A stretch of DNA of 64,000 nt from an uncultured Cohaesibacter sp. (GCF_963666525.1 NZ_OY762905.1:1780001-1844000); one strand, 5' to 3'. Counted from the first letter of the stretch, positions 9,217-17,990 are shown. Program-made: numbers and translations. The notes: generated by a model not told the origin, from the letters alone.

Positions 9217-11238
9217 ATGAAATTCGAAAGATCCGAAGCCGGTTTCGTGCTCTCGCACAAAGGCCATGTCGTGCTGCGCCACAGCCACAGCGAACCATGC
9301 CTGTTTGTCGGTATGGGCAACGGCGTGTTCGACATGTATCGCGGCAACTTCGACATCAGGGACTATGTCGTCGAACGCATCGCCCTGCGCTGCTTTGCGC
9401 TCAAGAGCGAAGAGCAGGCAGTCCGCATCGAGTTCCGCCACGAGGGCGAACTGCAGATTGCCCTTCTGGCGGGCGAAACCCCGGAAGGACGCCTCCGCAT
9501 TGATTTCCTTGATGCCCGCGAAGGGCTCAACCGCATCTGGCTGCGTCTTGATGCAGACAAGGACGAAAAGATCTACGGCTGCGGCGAACAGCTCACCTAT
9601 TTGAATCTCAGGGGTCACAATTTCCCCCTCTGGACATCAGAGCCGGGGGTTGGCCGCAACAAGTCGACCTATGTAACCTGGCAGGCGGATGTCAAAGACC
9701 GTGCTGGCGGCGACTACTACAACACCAACTATCCGCAGCCGAGCTTTGTCTCGTCGGAACGCTATTTCGTGCATTTGCAGACCACGGCCTATGCAGACTT
9801 CGACTTCCGCAACGCCGCTTTCCACGAGCTGCAATGCTGGGCCGTCCCGGACTATCTGCTGTTTGACAGCGAAGAGAGTTTCCCGGCGCTTGTTCACAAC
9901 ATCACCGGTGTCTTCGGCACGCAGCCGGAATTGCCGGACTGGGTTCTGGACGGTGTCATACTCGGCATTCAGGGCGGCACAGCCATCACCCTCGAGAAGC
10001 TGCAGAAGGCCCGCGCAGCGGGTGTCAAGGTCGCAGGTGCCTGGTGCCAGGACTGGCAGGGCATCAAGATGACTTCCTTCGGCAAGCGGCTGCAGTGGGA
10101 CTGGCAGTGGAACCCCGACCTCTATCCCGGCCTCGACACCAAGATCCATGAATTGAAGCACGATGGCATCCGCTTCCTTGGCTACATCAACCCCTATGTG
10201 CTGGAAGACTTCCCGCTCTACAAGGAAGCCGCAGCCAAAGGCTATCTGGCCACCCGCGCCGACGGTTCCAAATATGTCGTCGACTTCGGCGAATTCTATT
10301 GCGGCGTTGTCGATTTCACCAAACCGGAAGCCTGCGAATGGTACAAGGGAGTCATCAAGACCAACATGATCGACTTCGGCCTTGATGGCTGGATGGCCGA
10401 CTTTGGCGAATATCTGCCGACCGATTGCTCTCTTGCCAATGGCAAGTCTGCCGAGATCGAGCACAACGACTGGCCACGTCGCTGGGCCAAGATAAACCAC
10501 GAAGCCATCGAGGAAGCAGGCAAGACCGACGAGATCCTGTTTTTCATGCGCGCCGGCTACACCGGAATCCAGCGCTATTGCCACACGTTGTGGGCGGGTG
10601 ACCAGTGCGTCAACTGGAACATCGACGATGGCATGCCGTCAGTGATCAACGGCGCCCTGTCCTCTGGCCTGCTGGGCAACGGCATCCACCATTCCGACAT
10701 CGGCGGCTACACCACCCTGCACGGCATGAAGCGCGATAGGGAGCTGTTCATGCGTTGGGCGGAAATGGCCGCCTTCACCCCGATGATGCGCACCCACGAA
10801 GGCAACCGGCCCGCCGACAACCACCAGTTCGACAGCGATGCCGAAACCCTGCTGCATCTCGCCCGCATGACCCGGATCTTCACCCACCTGAAACCCTATA
10901 TCAAGTCTGCGGTCAAGGAAAACACCCTCACCGGTATGCCGGTTCAGCGGCCGCTGTTCATGCATTACGAGGACGACGCGCTTTCCTACGAGGTCATGTA
11001 TGAATATCTGTTTGGCCGCGACCTGCTGGTGGCTCCGGTCTATGAGCAGGGCGCAACCAGCCGCAAGCTCTATCTGCCGCCGGACCAGTGGATCCATATC
11101 TGGAGCGGTGAGCACCATCAGGGCGGCTGGGTCGAAATTGAAGCCCCCATCGGCAAGCCGGCGGTATTCTATCGCGCGGCCAGTGCCGACACCGTTCTGC
11201 TGGGCAAACTGCCTGACATCGCCGACGACATTGATTGA
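9217..11238 (+). CDS. yihQ: Sulfoquinovosidase, GH31 (YihQ type)
   Basis: 673 aa cytoplasmic retaining alpha-glycosidase that releases sulfoquinovose from its glycosides, such as SQ-glycerol from plant and algal sulfolipid. It matches E. coli YihQ along its whole length as I remember that sequence, and the functional residues line up with a constant offset of 10: nucleophile D395 (WMADFGEY), acid/base D462 (WAGDQ), and the sulfonate-recognition set Q278, R291, W294 (WCQDW then GKRLQW) and Y498 (DIGGYTT). This set separates sulfoquinovosidases from ordinary GH31 alpha-glucosidases. No signal peptide, so the glycoside must be imported first. The ATG at 9217 is preceded by GAGGGA; an in-frame TTG at 9163 is less likely. 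Last gene of the plus-strand SQ operon. Confidence 0.95.
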   Translation: MKFERSEAGFVLSHKGHVVLRHSHSEPCLFVGMGNGVFDMYRGNFDIRDYVVERIALRCFALKSEEQAVRIEFRHEGELQIALLAGETPEGRLRIDFLDAREGLNRIWLRLDADKDEKIYGCGEQLTYLNLRGHNFPLWTSEPGVGRNKSTYVTWQADVKDRAGGDYYNTNYPQPSFVSSERYFVHLQTTAYADFDFRNAAFHELQCWAVPDYLLFDSEESFPALVHNITGVFGTQPELPDWVLDGVILGIQGGTAITLEKLQKARAAGVKVAGAWCQDWQGIKMTSFGKRLQWDWQWNPDLYPGLDTKIHELKHDGIRFLGYINPYVLEDFPLYKEAAAKGYLATRADGSKYVVDFGEFYCGVVDFTKPEACEWYKGVIKTNMIDFGLDGWMADFGEYLPTDCSLANGKSAEIEHNDWPRRWAKINHEAIEEAGKTDEILFFMRAGYTGIQRYCHTLWAGDQCVNWNIDDGMPSVINGALSSGLLGNGIHHSDIGGYTTLHGMKRDRELFMRWAEMAAFTPMMRTHEGNRPADNHQFDSDAETLLHLARMTRIFTHLKPYIKSAVKENTLTGMPVQRPLFMHYEDDALSYEVMYEYLFGRDLLVAPVYEQGATSRKLYLPPDQWIHIWSGEHHQGGWVEIEAPIGKPAVFYRAASADTVLLGKLPDIADDID

Positions 11239-11311
11239 CACGGCTGTCCGCACAGAGCGCGCGGCCAGAACAGCCCCGTCAATTGACATGGTTGCCCGAT
11301 GATGCATTTTG

Positions 11312-11344
11312 GCCGCTCGGGAGGTTCCGTTTCCTCCGGGCGGC
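11312..11344. terminator. Imperfect hairpin between convergent yihQ and lysR genes
   Basis: GC-rich inverted repeat (11312-11324 with 11333-11344, one mismatch and one bulge) in the 115-bp convergent gap. It lacks a clear U-tract on either strand, so its role as terminator is tentative. Confidence 0.35.
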
Positions 11345-11353
11345 TCCAACTTT

Positions 11354-12202
11354 CTATAACTGCAGCGCCGCCTGGCGCAGGATCACTTCGCTCAACGCCT
11401 GCGACACGGCTTCATCGACCCCCTTGCGCTTGACAAGGATGAACTCGACCATTTCGAGCTCCGGCAAAAGTCCCTTCGGCACCTCCTCAAGACCTTCCGG
11501 ACGGAGGCTTCGGGGTTGCACGAACAGGCCCAGACCGGCCCGGGCAGCCGCCGTCAAACCACTCAGGGAACTGCATGTGCAGCTGATCCGCCAGGGAGTA
11601 CTGCTGCCATCAAGCGCCTCCAGAGCCAACGAGCGCGTCAGACTGGGCGGTGGAAAGGCCACCAGGGGGAGCGGCCGCTTGCGAGCGAGTTCCAAAGGAT
11701 TGCGAGCCAGCCAAACCAGCTCCTGCCGTGCGATACAGCGTCCGTGAGTCTGCCCCAGCCTGCGCTTGGCCAACACCAGATCGACGTCGCCGAGTTTCTG
11801 CTGGGCGAACAGGGTCTCAGAGAGGGCAACCGTCAGTTCCAGATCCACCAGCGGATGCTCTCGCGAGAAGTTCTCCAGAATACGCGGCAAGGTGCCCGAG
11901 ACCAGATCTTCCGACAGCCCGAAACGGATGCGCCCGCGCAACCGGGCAGACAGGAAATTGCCTTCCACCCGTTCGGCGATTTCGATCATCCGACGGGCTT
12001 CGGGCAACAACTGCTCGCCTGCGGGCGTCAGCGCAACGGTGTGCGTGTCCCGGTCAAACAGGCGATTCTGCAGATAGGTTTCCAATCGCCTGACATGTTG
12101 GCTGACCGTTGACTGGCCGATGCCGAGATGTGCCGCCGCCCGGCTGAAGCTGCCACTTTCGAAGACCGCGAGAAAACTTCTGACTTGAGCGAGATCGAGC
12201 AT
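11354..12202 (-). CDS. LysR-family transcriptional regulator
   Basis: 282 aa. N-terminal winged helix-turn-helix (residues about 3-60; FLAVFESGSFSRAAAHLGIGQSTVSQHVRRLE) and a C-terminal periplasmic-binding-like effector domain from about 90. Length and layout are standard for LysR regulators. It is divergent from the BASS-type transporter gene at 12294, with a perfect palindrome between them, so it most likely controls that transporter. The inducer is unknown. Whether it also acts on the flanking SQ genes cannot be told from sequence. Confidence 0.92.
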   Translation of the reverse strand: MLDLAQVRSFLAVFESGSFSRAAAHLGIGQSTVSQHVRRLETYLQNRLFDRDTHTVALTPAGEQLLPEARRMIEIAERVEGNFLSARLRGRIRFGLSEDLVSGTLPRILENFSREHPLVDLELTVALSETLFAQQKLGDVDLVLAKRRLGQTHGRCIARQELVWLARNPLELARKRPLPLVAFPPPSLTRSLALEALDGSSTPWRISCTCSSLSGLTAAARAGLGLFVQPRSLRPEGLEEVPKGLLPELEMVEFILVKRKGVDEAVSQALSEVILRQAALQL

Positions 12203-12219
12203 GCTTATCCAGCTTTGTG

Positions 12220-12230
12220 ATAACTGTTAT
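12220..12230. promoter_or_regulatory. Palindromic LysR-type operator candidate
   Basis: Perfect palindrome ATAACTGTTAT in the 91-bp gap between lysR and the transporter. It has the T-N11-A style dyad expected for LysR proteins and lies 18 bp upstream of the regulator start. Confidence 0.5.
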
Positions 12231-12293
12231 AGATTGTATTTCGATTTGTACTGATGCACAAGGGAGGCAACCGTAATCAGAGTATCCTCTCCC

Positions 12294-13307
12294 ATGTCCC
12301 GAATTCGTCTTGAGCCCTTTACCATAGCGCTGGTCTGCACCGTTCTGCTCGCCTCGCTCCTGCCCGCGCACGGCGCCTTTGCCCATTGGTTCGGCATCGC
12401 CACCAATCTGGCGATTGCACTGTTGTTCTTCATGCATGGTGCCCGCCTGTCCTGGTCGACGGTTCTGGCAGGCATCCTGCACTGGCGCCTGCAGCTGGTC
12501 ATCTTTGTCAGCACCTTTGCGCTGTTTCCATTGATCGGTATCGTCGTCGGCCATATTTTGACCCCGCTGCTTCCCCACGACCTCATTCTTGGCATCATCT
12601 ATGTGTGCCTGCTGCCGTCCACGGTGCAGTCTTCCATCGCCTTCACCTCGATCGCCCGAGGCAACGTGCCCGGTGCGATCTGCGCTGCGTCGCTATCCAA
12701 CATCATTGGTGTGATCCTCACACCTCTGCTGGTCGGCGTATTGCTCTCGGTGTCGGGCAAGGCCGGCTTCGACTTTTCTGCCGTGTGGAAGATCCTGTTG
12801 CAGCTGTTCCTGCCCTTCGTGCTCGGCCAGCTATGCCAGCCCTGGATTGGCAACTGGATACGAGCACGCAAGAAGATGCTCAATCCGGTTGATCGGGGAT
12901 CGATCCTGATGGTGGTCTATTCCGCCTTCAGCGCCGCCGTCATCAACGGTATCTGGCATGACTTCTCACTCGCCGACATCCTGCTGGTTGCCCTCGTCAA
13001 CGGCGTCATTCTGGCTTTTGTGCTCTTCATGACCATGCAGGGAAGTCGCCTTCTGGGATTCTCGCGCGAGGACGAGATAACGATCATCTTTTGCGGCTCC
13101 AAGAAAAGTCTGGCCAGTGGCGTTCCCATGGCCAGCGCGATCTTTTCGCCAGCGGCGGTCGGGGCCATTGTTCTTCCGATCATGCTGTTTCACCAGATGC
13201 AGCTCCTCGCCTGTTCTGTCATCGCCCAGCACTACGCCCGCCGGGATGAGGAAAAGGCCGCAAGTACCGCGTTGGAAGACGGCATGCAGAAGCTGGAACA
13301 CAGCTGA
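12294..13307 (+). CDS. Bile acid:sodium symporter-family (YfeH-like) transporter
   Basis: 337 aa inner-membrane protein with about 9-10 helices. It belongs to the BASS/SBF-like superfamily of the YfeH subtype, recognised by LLPSTVQSSIAFTSIARGN near residue 103-121 and GSKKSLASGVPMA near 263-275. BASS proteins move organic anions with sodium; the substrate here is not known. It is divergently paired with a LysR gene. Its position inside the SQ locus allows a role in sulfonate or organic-acid traffic, but nothing in the sequence proves it. Confidence 0.85.
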   Translation: MSRIRLEPFTIALVCTVLLASLLPAHGAFAHWFGIATNLAIALLFFMHGARLSWSTVLAGILHWRLQLVIFVSTFALFPLIGIVVGHILTPLLPHDLILGIIYVCLLPSTVQSSIAFTSIARGNVPGAICAASLSNIIGVILTPLLVGVLLSVSGKAGFDFSAVWKILLQLFLPFVLGQLCQPWIGNWIRARKKMLNPVDRGSILMVVYSAFSAAVINGIWHDFSLADILLVALVNGVILAFVLFMTMQGSRLLGFSREDEITIIFCGSKKSLASGVPMASAIFSPAAVGAIVLPIMLFHQMQLLACSVIAQHYARRDEEKAASTALEDGMQKLEHS

Positions 13308-13662
13308 ACAGCTCCCCAAAAGCAAAATTTCCCAGCGCCATTCCCTCGATCTGACAGCGGCAATCCTGCGTCAGATCGGGTTTGCCGGCCGGTTGGTCGG
13401 TGAAAAGCCACATAAGGGGATCGACCTGCGAAAAGTGCGAGCCGTTCCGCCGAGCGTCGGCAAGCGGTCGCTACCATCAAGTGTGTGCGGCCCAAGATGA
13501 GCGTTGCCCAATCCACCACTTTGTGACATCGTGCCCCCTCGTACGCATGATCTTGCTTTCCTGGCCCAAGCATTCCCCATCTCAGCAAGTCACTTTCCTG
13601 CTTCCTACCTTCACAATCCGGCCGGCCTCAAACGGTTCGGTCCAGGTGACGACGATTTGCCA
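13308..13662. other. 355-bp intergenic region with one inverted repeat
   Basis: Non-coding stretch between the BASS transporter and the MFS gene. It contains a 9-bp perfect inverted repeat CGATCTGAC/GTCAGATCG (13347-13355 and 13370-13378) about 40 bp past the transporter stop, possibly a weak terminator since no T-run follows. A TTG at 13504 is in frame with the MFS gene, but the encoded extension is not membrane-like or conserved-looking. Nothing else recognised. Confidence 0.4.
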
Positions 13663-14964
13663 ATGCCTCAAAAGCCAGAACAAGACCAGGCTTCCGCCCG
13701 AAAGCCCGCGCTCCTCACGTTTTTCCAAACACCGGAAGGCAGCCTGAACAGCCGCAGGATCGTCCTTTTCCTTGCCTTCTTCGCGCTGGCGCTGAACATG
13801 CGCGGACCGATCACCTCCCTGCCACCAGTCATCGCACAGATGCAACGAGACCTCGGCATCAGCCAGAGCGTCGCGGGTCTTCTGAGCAGCATACCGGTGC
13901 TGTGCTTCGGCCTTGCAACGCCACTTGTCTCTCTGGTTCAGGCTCGCGTCACCATCGAACAGACGATCGCCATCACCCTGTGGGGCGTTCTGCTCGGCAC
14001 CTTGCTGCGTTCCTTCGGCGACATTGCGCTGGTCATGGCCGGCACCGTCATTCTGGGTGTTTCCATGACTTTCGGAAACATCGTTGCTTTGATGGTTGTC
14101 GCAAGAGATTTCAATCAGATCCGCACCTTGATGACAGGTATCCTCGTTTCGGCGATGAGTGTCGGCTCGATGTTGACCTCGGCCTTTACGGCGCCGCTTG
14201 CCAGCCTGTTCGGATGGCACTTCGGGCTCGGCATCTGGGCCGTTATGGCTCTGCTTGGCATCGTGCTCTGGACCATCAGCGGCCGCATGTCCCCGCAACA
14301 GGAGACAAAGGCTCCGGAAGCATCCGGCGTATCGGCACCATCGGAAGCCCGCGGCCAGCCAGCAGAGGCAACTGGCCAGCGCTCCCTGTTTCGTCGACCT
14401 TCGGCATGGCTGATGGCTGCCGCCTTTGGCACCCACACCTTCATGTTCTATGGCCTGACAGCATGGTTGCCGGTCTATCTGACCAGTACCATCGGTGCGA
14501 GCGCCAACACAGCAGGCTTTGCCGAATCGATGTTCCAGATCATGGGGCTTACGGGCTGCTTCGGCATTCCCTGGATGGCCAGCCGCTTCAAGGGCTCTCA
14601 CATGGCGCTGTTCCTTGCCGTGACCATTGCCTGGTTCATCATGGCTGTGGGCACCTATCTGGCACCATCCCTGTGGCCCGTCTGGGCAGTCTTCGGCGGC
14701 TTTGGCAGCGGCGGTGGCTATGTGGTGATTTTCGATCTGGTGATGTCGCGCGCAGCAACGCTGGATGAAGGACGAAAAATGTCGACCTTTGTGCAGGGGC
14801 TCGGCTATGTCGTCGCCTCCATCAGCCCGACGGTGGTTGGCAGCCTGCACCAATGGACCGCCTCATGGACGCTCTCCTTCGTGCTGTTTGCCCTCAGCGC
14901 CATCATCATGGCGATCTGTGGCATCATCACCTCACTGCGCCCGCCGGTCGGCAGCCACAGCTAG
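13663..14964 (+). CDS. MFS transporter, CynX/NimT-like
   Basis: 433 aa with about 12 membrane segments and a cytoplasmic linker near residues 200-240 rich in Ala, Glu and Pro. The LNMRGPITSLPPVIAQMQRD segment after the first helix is characteristic of the CynX/NimT (cyanate/nitroimidazole) branch of the major facilitator superfamily. Substrate unknown. The ATG at 13663 puts about 25 residues before helix 1. The preceding RBS is weak, and no close promoter is assigned. It converges on the aldolase gene with a terminator between them. Given its position it could export a small anion from sulfosugar breakdown, but this is speculation. Confidence 0.82.
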   Translation: MPQKPEQDQASARKPALLTFFQTPEGSLNSRRIVLFLAFFALALNMRGPITSLPPVIAQMQRDLGISQSVAGLLSSIPVLCFGLATPLVSLVQARVTIEQTIAITLWGVLLGTLLRSFGDIALVMAGTVILGVSMTFGNIVALMVVARDFNQIRTLMTGILVSAMSVGSMLTSAFTAPLASLFGWHFGLGIWAVMALLGIVLWTISGRMSPQQETKAPEASGVSAPSEARGQPAEATGQRSLFRRPSAWLMAAAFGTHTFMFYGLTAWLPVYLTSTIGASANTAGFAESMFQIMGLTGCFGIPWMASRFKGSHMALFLAVTIAWFIMAVGTYLAPSLWPVWAVFGGFGSGGGYVVIFDLVMSRAATLDEGRKMSTFVQGLGYVVASISPTVVGSLHQWTASWTLSFVLFALSAIIMAICGIITSLRPPVGSHS

Positions 14965-14980
14965 CATGCACAACAAAAAA

Positions 14981-15006
14981 TGCCCTGACCGGGGAAGGTC
15001 AGGGCA
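14981..15006 (-). terminator. Rho-independent terminator of the class II aldolase gene
   Basis: Perfect 10-bp stem TGCCCTGACC/GGTCAGGGCA with a 6-nt loop. On the minus strand it is followed directly by TTTTTTG, so it ends the minus-strand aldolase transcript; it may also slow readthrough from the convergent MFS gene. Confidence 0.85.
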
Positions 15007-15055
15007 GGTTCGATCCTACTCGTCAGGGAGGAAACTTGCTTGAGAGGAACGGATA

Positions 15056-15919
15056 TCAGAAGTCGGCAGCTTTGCCGCTTGAGCCGAACAGGCGGATCTT
15101 TTCCTTGACCTTTTCCTTCATGGCAACCTCGGCAGCGCCAAGAGAGTCGGCCAGCACGAAATCTTCCGGCTTTTCCTTCCAGTAGGCCTGGGCGCCATAG
15201 GTGAAGGCCTGACGCAATTCGGTGTCGACATTGACCTTGGCAATCCCGAGCTTGATGGCCCGCTCGACCTGCTCGTCCGGCACGCCAGAGCCCCCATGCA
15301 TGACCAGCGGCTTCTGCACGATTTCCTTGATCTCGCCAATCCGGTCGAACGCCAGCTTCGGCTCTGCCTTGTACATACCATGCGCGGTACCGATGGAAAT
15401 GGCCAGATAGTCAAGGCCGGTGCGGTTGACGAATTCCTGCGCCTCGGCCACGGTGGTGATCATGGCATCAGCCTCGTCGACTGCGATGTCGTCTTCCACG
15501 CCGCCAATCTTGCCGATTTCCCCTTCGCAACCGATCCCGAGAGCATGGGCAACTTCAGCGACGGTTTTCGTGATGCGACAGTTTTCATCGAAGTCGAGAC
15601 CCGAGCCATCGAACATCAGCGAGTGGAAGCCAATTTTCGCAGCAGCCATTGTCTGCGGGAATTGGCGGCTGTGGTCGAGATGGATCGCCACCGGCGCTGT
15701 GTGATGAACCATGAAGGCATCGACAATCGCCTTCATCTCGTCCAGCCCCATGGTGTTGATCACCTTCTGCCCGATCATCACCATGATCGGAGCCTGTTCC
15801 TCTTCTGCCGCGTTCAGAATAGCACGCGTCGTTTCAGCATTGTGAACACTGAAAGCCCCAATCGCATATCCGTCTTTCCATGCGCGTTCGATCAGTTTTG
15901 TACCGGAAATATAGGCCAT
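15056..15919 (-). CDS. Class II aldolase, probable sulfofructose-1-phosphate aldolase (SqiA-like)
   Basis: 287 aa zinc-type aldolase of the FbaA/GatY/KbaY superfamily. Catalytic D82 and metal ligand H83 (HLDHSRQF), H180 (GTAHGMY) and H208 (VMHGGSG) are all present. The family cleaves ketose (bis)phosphates to DHAP and an aldehyde. In this regulon, next to a sulfofructose kinase and a sulfolactaldehyde reductase, the expected reaction is SF-1-phosphate to DHAP plus sulfolactaldehyde, the step done in E. coli by the unrelated class I enzyme YihT. A tagatose- or fructose-bisphosphate aldolase cannot be excluded by sequence alone. The start is set by GAGGTAAC before the ATG at 15919; the frame is open further upstream but without a usable RBS. 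Paired operator motifs lie 111-142 bp upstream. Confidence 0.85.
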   Translation of the reverse strand: MAYISGTKLIERAWKDGYAIGAFSVHNAETTRAILNAAEEEQAPIMVMIGQKVINTMGLDEMKAIVDAFMVHHTAPVAIHLDHSRQFPQTMAAAKIGFHSLMFDGSGLDFDENCRITKTVAEVAHALGIGCEGEIGKIGGVEDDIAVDEADAMITTVAEAQEFVNRTGLDYLAISIGTAHGMYKAEPKLAFDRIGEIKEIVQKPLVMHGGSGVPDEQVERAIKLGIAKVNVDTELRQAFTYGAQAYWKEKPEDFVLADSLGAAEVAMKEKVKEKIRLFGSSGKAADF

Positions 15920-16029
15920 TCTGTTACCTCTTCTTGCGCGCCCTTTGAGAAGCGCACCGCGACAGCCGACAAAGTCCTCTGCACTGCCAATGTCATAAAT
16001 CGTGTTTCTATAAGCCCACGATACCCCAA

Positions 16030-16061
16030 TTTGAGCGTTTTCGAAAGTGTTTGAGCGTTTT
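16030..16061. promoter_or_regulatory. Paired TTTGAGCGTTTT operators upstream of the aldolase gene
   Basis: Two identical 12-mers TTTGAGCGTTTT at 16030-16041 and 16050-16061, exactly 20 bp (two helical turns) apart, in the 186-bp gap between tauE and the aldolase gene. The same motif family occurs in the two other control regions of the locus. Candidate sites for the YihW-like regulator; they imply that the aldolase gene has its own promoter. Confidence 0.65.
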
Positions 16062-16105
16062 AATGGGCGAAAAACAACATTACTGCACAAATTTCTACAG
16101 AAACC

Positions 16106-16849
16106 CTACAGTAGATGGAAATTTTTCACCACCAGCATAGCCCCGATGATCAAAAGCAGCGTATGGATGATACCGTGATAGTTGATCTTGTATTTGTGCA
16201 GCAGGTGATAGGCGAACATGCCAAGGCTCATGCCGACAATGAAGGCCGGAAAGGCGTAAAGCACCCGCTCGAACACATAGGCATCCAGCAGCCCCTTGCT
16301 CCAGAAGCCAGCAATCGCACCCACCATCTGCAGCATGAAGAAGAACACCAGGGTCGATTTGACCTCGTCGGCGCTCCATGGCTGCATGGAGGTATAGGCG
16401 ATGACCGGCGGTCCGGGCTCTCCCACGCTCGCCCCAAGCGCTCCGGAAAAGAAGCCGGTGCCCAGGGTGATCGGCGGCGAGGTCTTCTTGAACAGCGGCG
16501 AGCGCGAGAAAAGGGAATAGAGGCTGGAGCAAATGAGCACGATGCCCATCGTGATCAGGATCGCCTCACCCGGCAACCGCTTGAGCAGGTCCGCTCCGAG
16601 AAAGGACCCCGGCAACGACCCCGCAAACAGGATCAGGCCGCTTTTCCACTGCACATGGTGACGCATTTTCCAGACCAGCGGAAAGGTAACCAGCCAGCCG
16701 AAGATGCCGGCGATGGGAACCGCCGCCTTGACATCGACCGCCATCGAAAGAAGGGGCACGCTGACCAGCGCCAGACCGAACCCGGTCAACCCTTGGGTAA
16801 AACTGCCAAGCGCGATGATCGCCGAGACAATGATGATTTCCATGAACAT
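16106..16849 (-). CDS. Sulfite/organosulfonate exporter, TauE/SafE family
   Basis: 247 aa inner-membrane protein with about 8 helices, the normal size for TauE/SafE. The repeat motifs GLTGFGLALVSVPLLS (about residues 19-34) and GALGASVGEPGPPVIAY (about 134-150) are typical. The family exports sulfite and C2/C3 sulfonates. As it lies between the mutarotase and aldolase genes of the SQ cluster, it is the best candidate for export of dihydroxypropanesulfonate, the product left after reduction of sulfolactaldehyde. Starts at 16849 or, two codons in, at 16843; AGGT lies 7 nt before the first. Confidence 0.88.
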   Translation of the reverse strand: MFMEIIIVSAIIALGSFTQGLTGFGLALVSVPLLSMAVDVKAAVPIAGIFGWLVTFPLVWKMRHHVQWKSGLILFAGSLPGSFLGADLLKRLPGEAILITMGIVLICSSLYSLFSRSPLFKKTSPPITLGTGFFSGALGASVGEPGPPVIAYTSMQPWSADEVKSTLVFFFMLQMVGAIAGFWSKGLLDAYVFERVLYAFPAFIVGMSLGMFAYHLLHKYKINYHGIIHTLLLIIGAMLVVKNFHLL

Positions 16850-16883
16850 GAGAGATACCTGCCAAAAGACGCGCCAAAAGACA

Positions 16884-16915
16884 GCCAGAGCCCCTCATGA
16901 GAGGGTCGCTCTGGC
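16884..16915 (-). other. Hairpin between mutarotase and tauE genes
   Basis: Stem GCCAGAGC/GCTCTGGC with an inner CCCTC/GAGGG pairing around ATGA. No U-tract follows on the minus strand. It sits inside the operon, so it may set relative mRNA levels of the two genes. Confidence 0.45.
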
Positions 16916-16934
16916 CTCTTGGGGGACAACCGGG

Positions 16935-17990
16935 CTAGCGCGTACCGAACCGATGGATGGTGCGGTGGTGATAGACCTCACCGGGATTGAGCACCGCGCT
17001 GGGGAAGTGTGGCCGGTTCGGTGCATCCGGGAAGCCCTGCGTTTCAAGACAAAGCCCGCCAAAGGCTTCATACTTGCAGCCGTTGCGACCGTACCATTCC
17101 CGGTTGGAAAGCTTGAAGGCATTGTAGAACTGGATGGCGGGCTGGGTGGTCAGCACCTTCATGTAACGGCCCGATTTCGGGTCATATAGGTCGGCTGCGA
17201 GCTTGTAATCGCCATCCTTCTGCTTGCCGTTGAGGATGAAGTTGTTGTCGATCCCGCCACCATCGATGGCCTTCATGTTGTCGCCAATCACCGTCGGACT
17301 GCGGAAGTCGAGCCCGGTTCCGGCCACAGACAGGACCTCGCCGGTCGGAATCATGGTTTCGGAAACCGGCGTGTAGAAATCGGAGAACAGCGTCAGTTCG
17401 TGACCGGCCACACTGCCGCTGTCATGTCCGGCCAGATTGTAATAGCTGTGGTTGACCAGATTGACGATGGTCGGCAGATCACTGGTGGCGGTGAAGTCAT
17501 AGCAAAGGGTATTGGCTTCGCTGAGGCCGATCGTATGGGTAACCTGCATCGTGCCCGGATAGCCCGATTCGCCATCAGGCGAGACCCGGTGGAAATGCAC
17601 AAGAATAGCGCCCTTGCTTTCCTCGATATCATAGCCCCAGACATATTTGTCAAAACCGCGCGCACCGCCGTGCAGATGCTGGCCGGTCGGGGCTTCGTTG
17701 GTTTCCAGCTGATAACGGTGGGAACCAACGGCAAACCGCCCGTCCTTGATGCGGTTGGCAAAACGGCCGGCAATGGCACCAAAGAACGGATGGCCGGCCA
17801 GATAGCGCTCAAGCGATTCATACCCAAGTACGACGTCGGCCAGATTGCCCTCCCGATCCGGCACTTCAAGGCTGGTGACGATACAGCCATAGTTGGTGAC
17901 CCGAACGGTCATCCCTTGCGCGTTTTTGAGCGTGATGAGATCAACCCGTTTGCCGTCAACCTCACCATAGGCTTCAATGATCTTTTCCAT
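16935..17990 (-). CDS. Aldose 1-epimerase (GalM family), probable sulfoquinovose mutarotase
   Basis: 351 aa cytoplasmic mutarotase. GalM-type features are GRFANRIKDGRF near residues 76-87, HLHGGARGFDKYVW near 103-116 with the catalytic-type His, NHSYYNLAG near 180, and a late Glu in GGLCLETQGFPDAPN. The family interconverts alpha and beta anomers of free sugars. It lies 20 bp downstream of the yihU-type gene in the same operon, which points to SQ anomers after hydrolysis. It is the GalM subtype, not close to E. coli YihR as I recall it, so the role is the same but the protein differs. Confidence 0.9.
   Translation of the reverse strand: MEKIIEAYGEVDGKRVDLITLKNAQGMTVRVTNYGCIVTSLEVPDREGNLADVVLGYESLERYLAGHPFFGAIAGRFANRIKDGRFAVGSHRYQLETNEAPTGQHLHGGARGFDKYVWGYDIEESKGAILVHFHRVSPDGESGYPGTMQVTHTIGLSEANTLCYDFTATSDLPTIVNLVNHSYYNLAGHDSGSVAGHELTLFSDFYTPVSETMIPTGEVLSVAGTGLDFRSPTVIGDNMKAIDGGGIDNNFILNGKQKDGDYKLAADLYDPKSGRYMKVLTTQPAIQFYNAFKLSNREWYGRNGCKYEAFGGLCLETQGFPDAPNRPHFPSAVLNPGEVYHHRTIHRFGTR

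Noticed and set aside
8170-9618. 482-residue antisense frame across dctP and the sulfoquinovosidase
   Set aside because: Spans two real genes and the hairpin between them; codon pattern is the mirror of the coding strand.
9217-11238. GH31 enzyme as an ordinary alpha-glucosidase or xylosidase
   Set aside because: All the sulfonate-recognition residues known from E. coli YihQ are present at constant offset, and the neighbours are SQ-pathway genes.
13582-14853. 423-residue antisense frame over the MFS gene
   Set aside because: His/Asp/Gln-rich shadow sequence with no recognisable fold; the plus-strand frame encodes 12 membrane helices.
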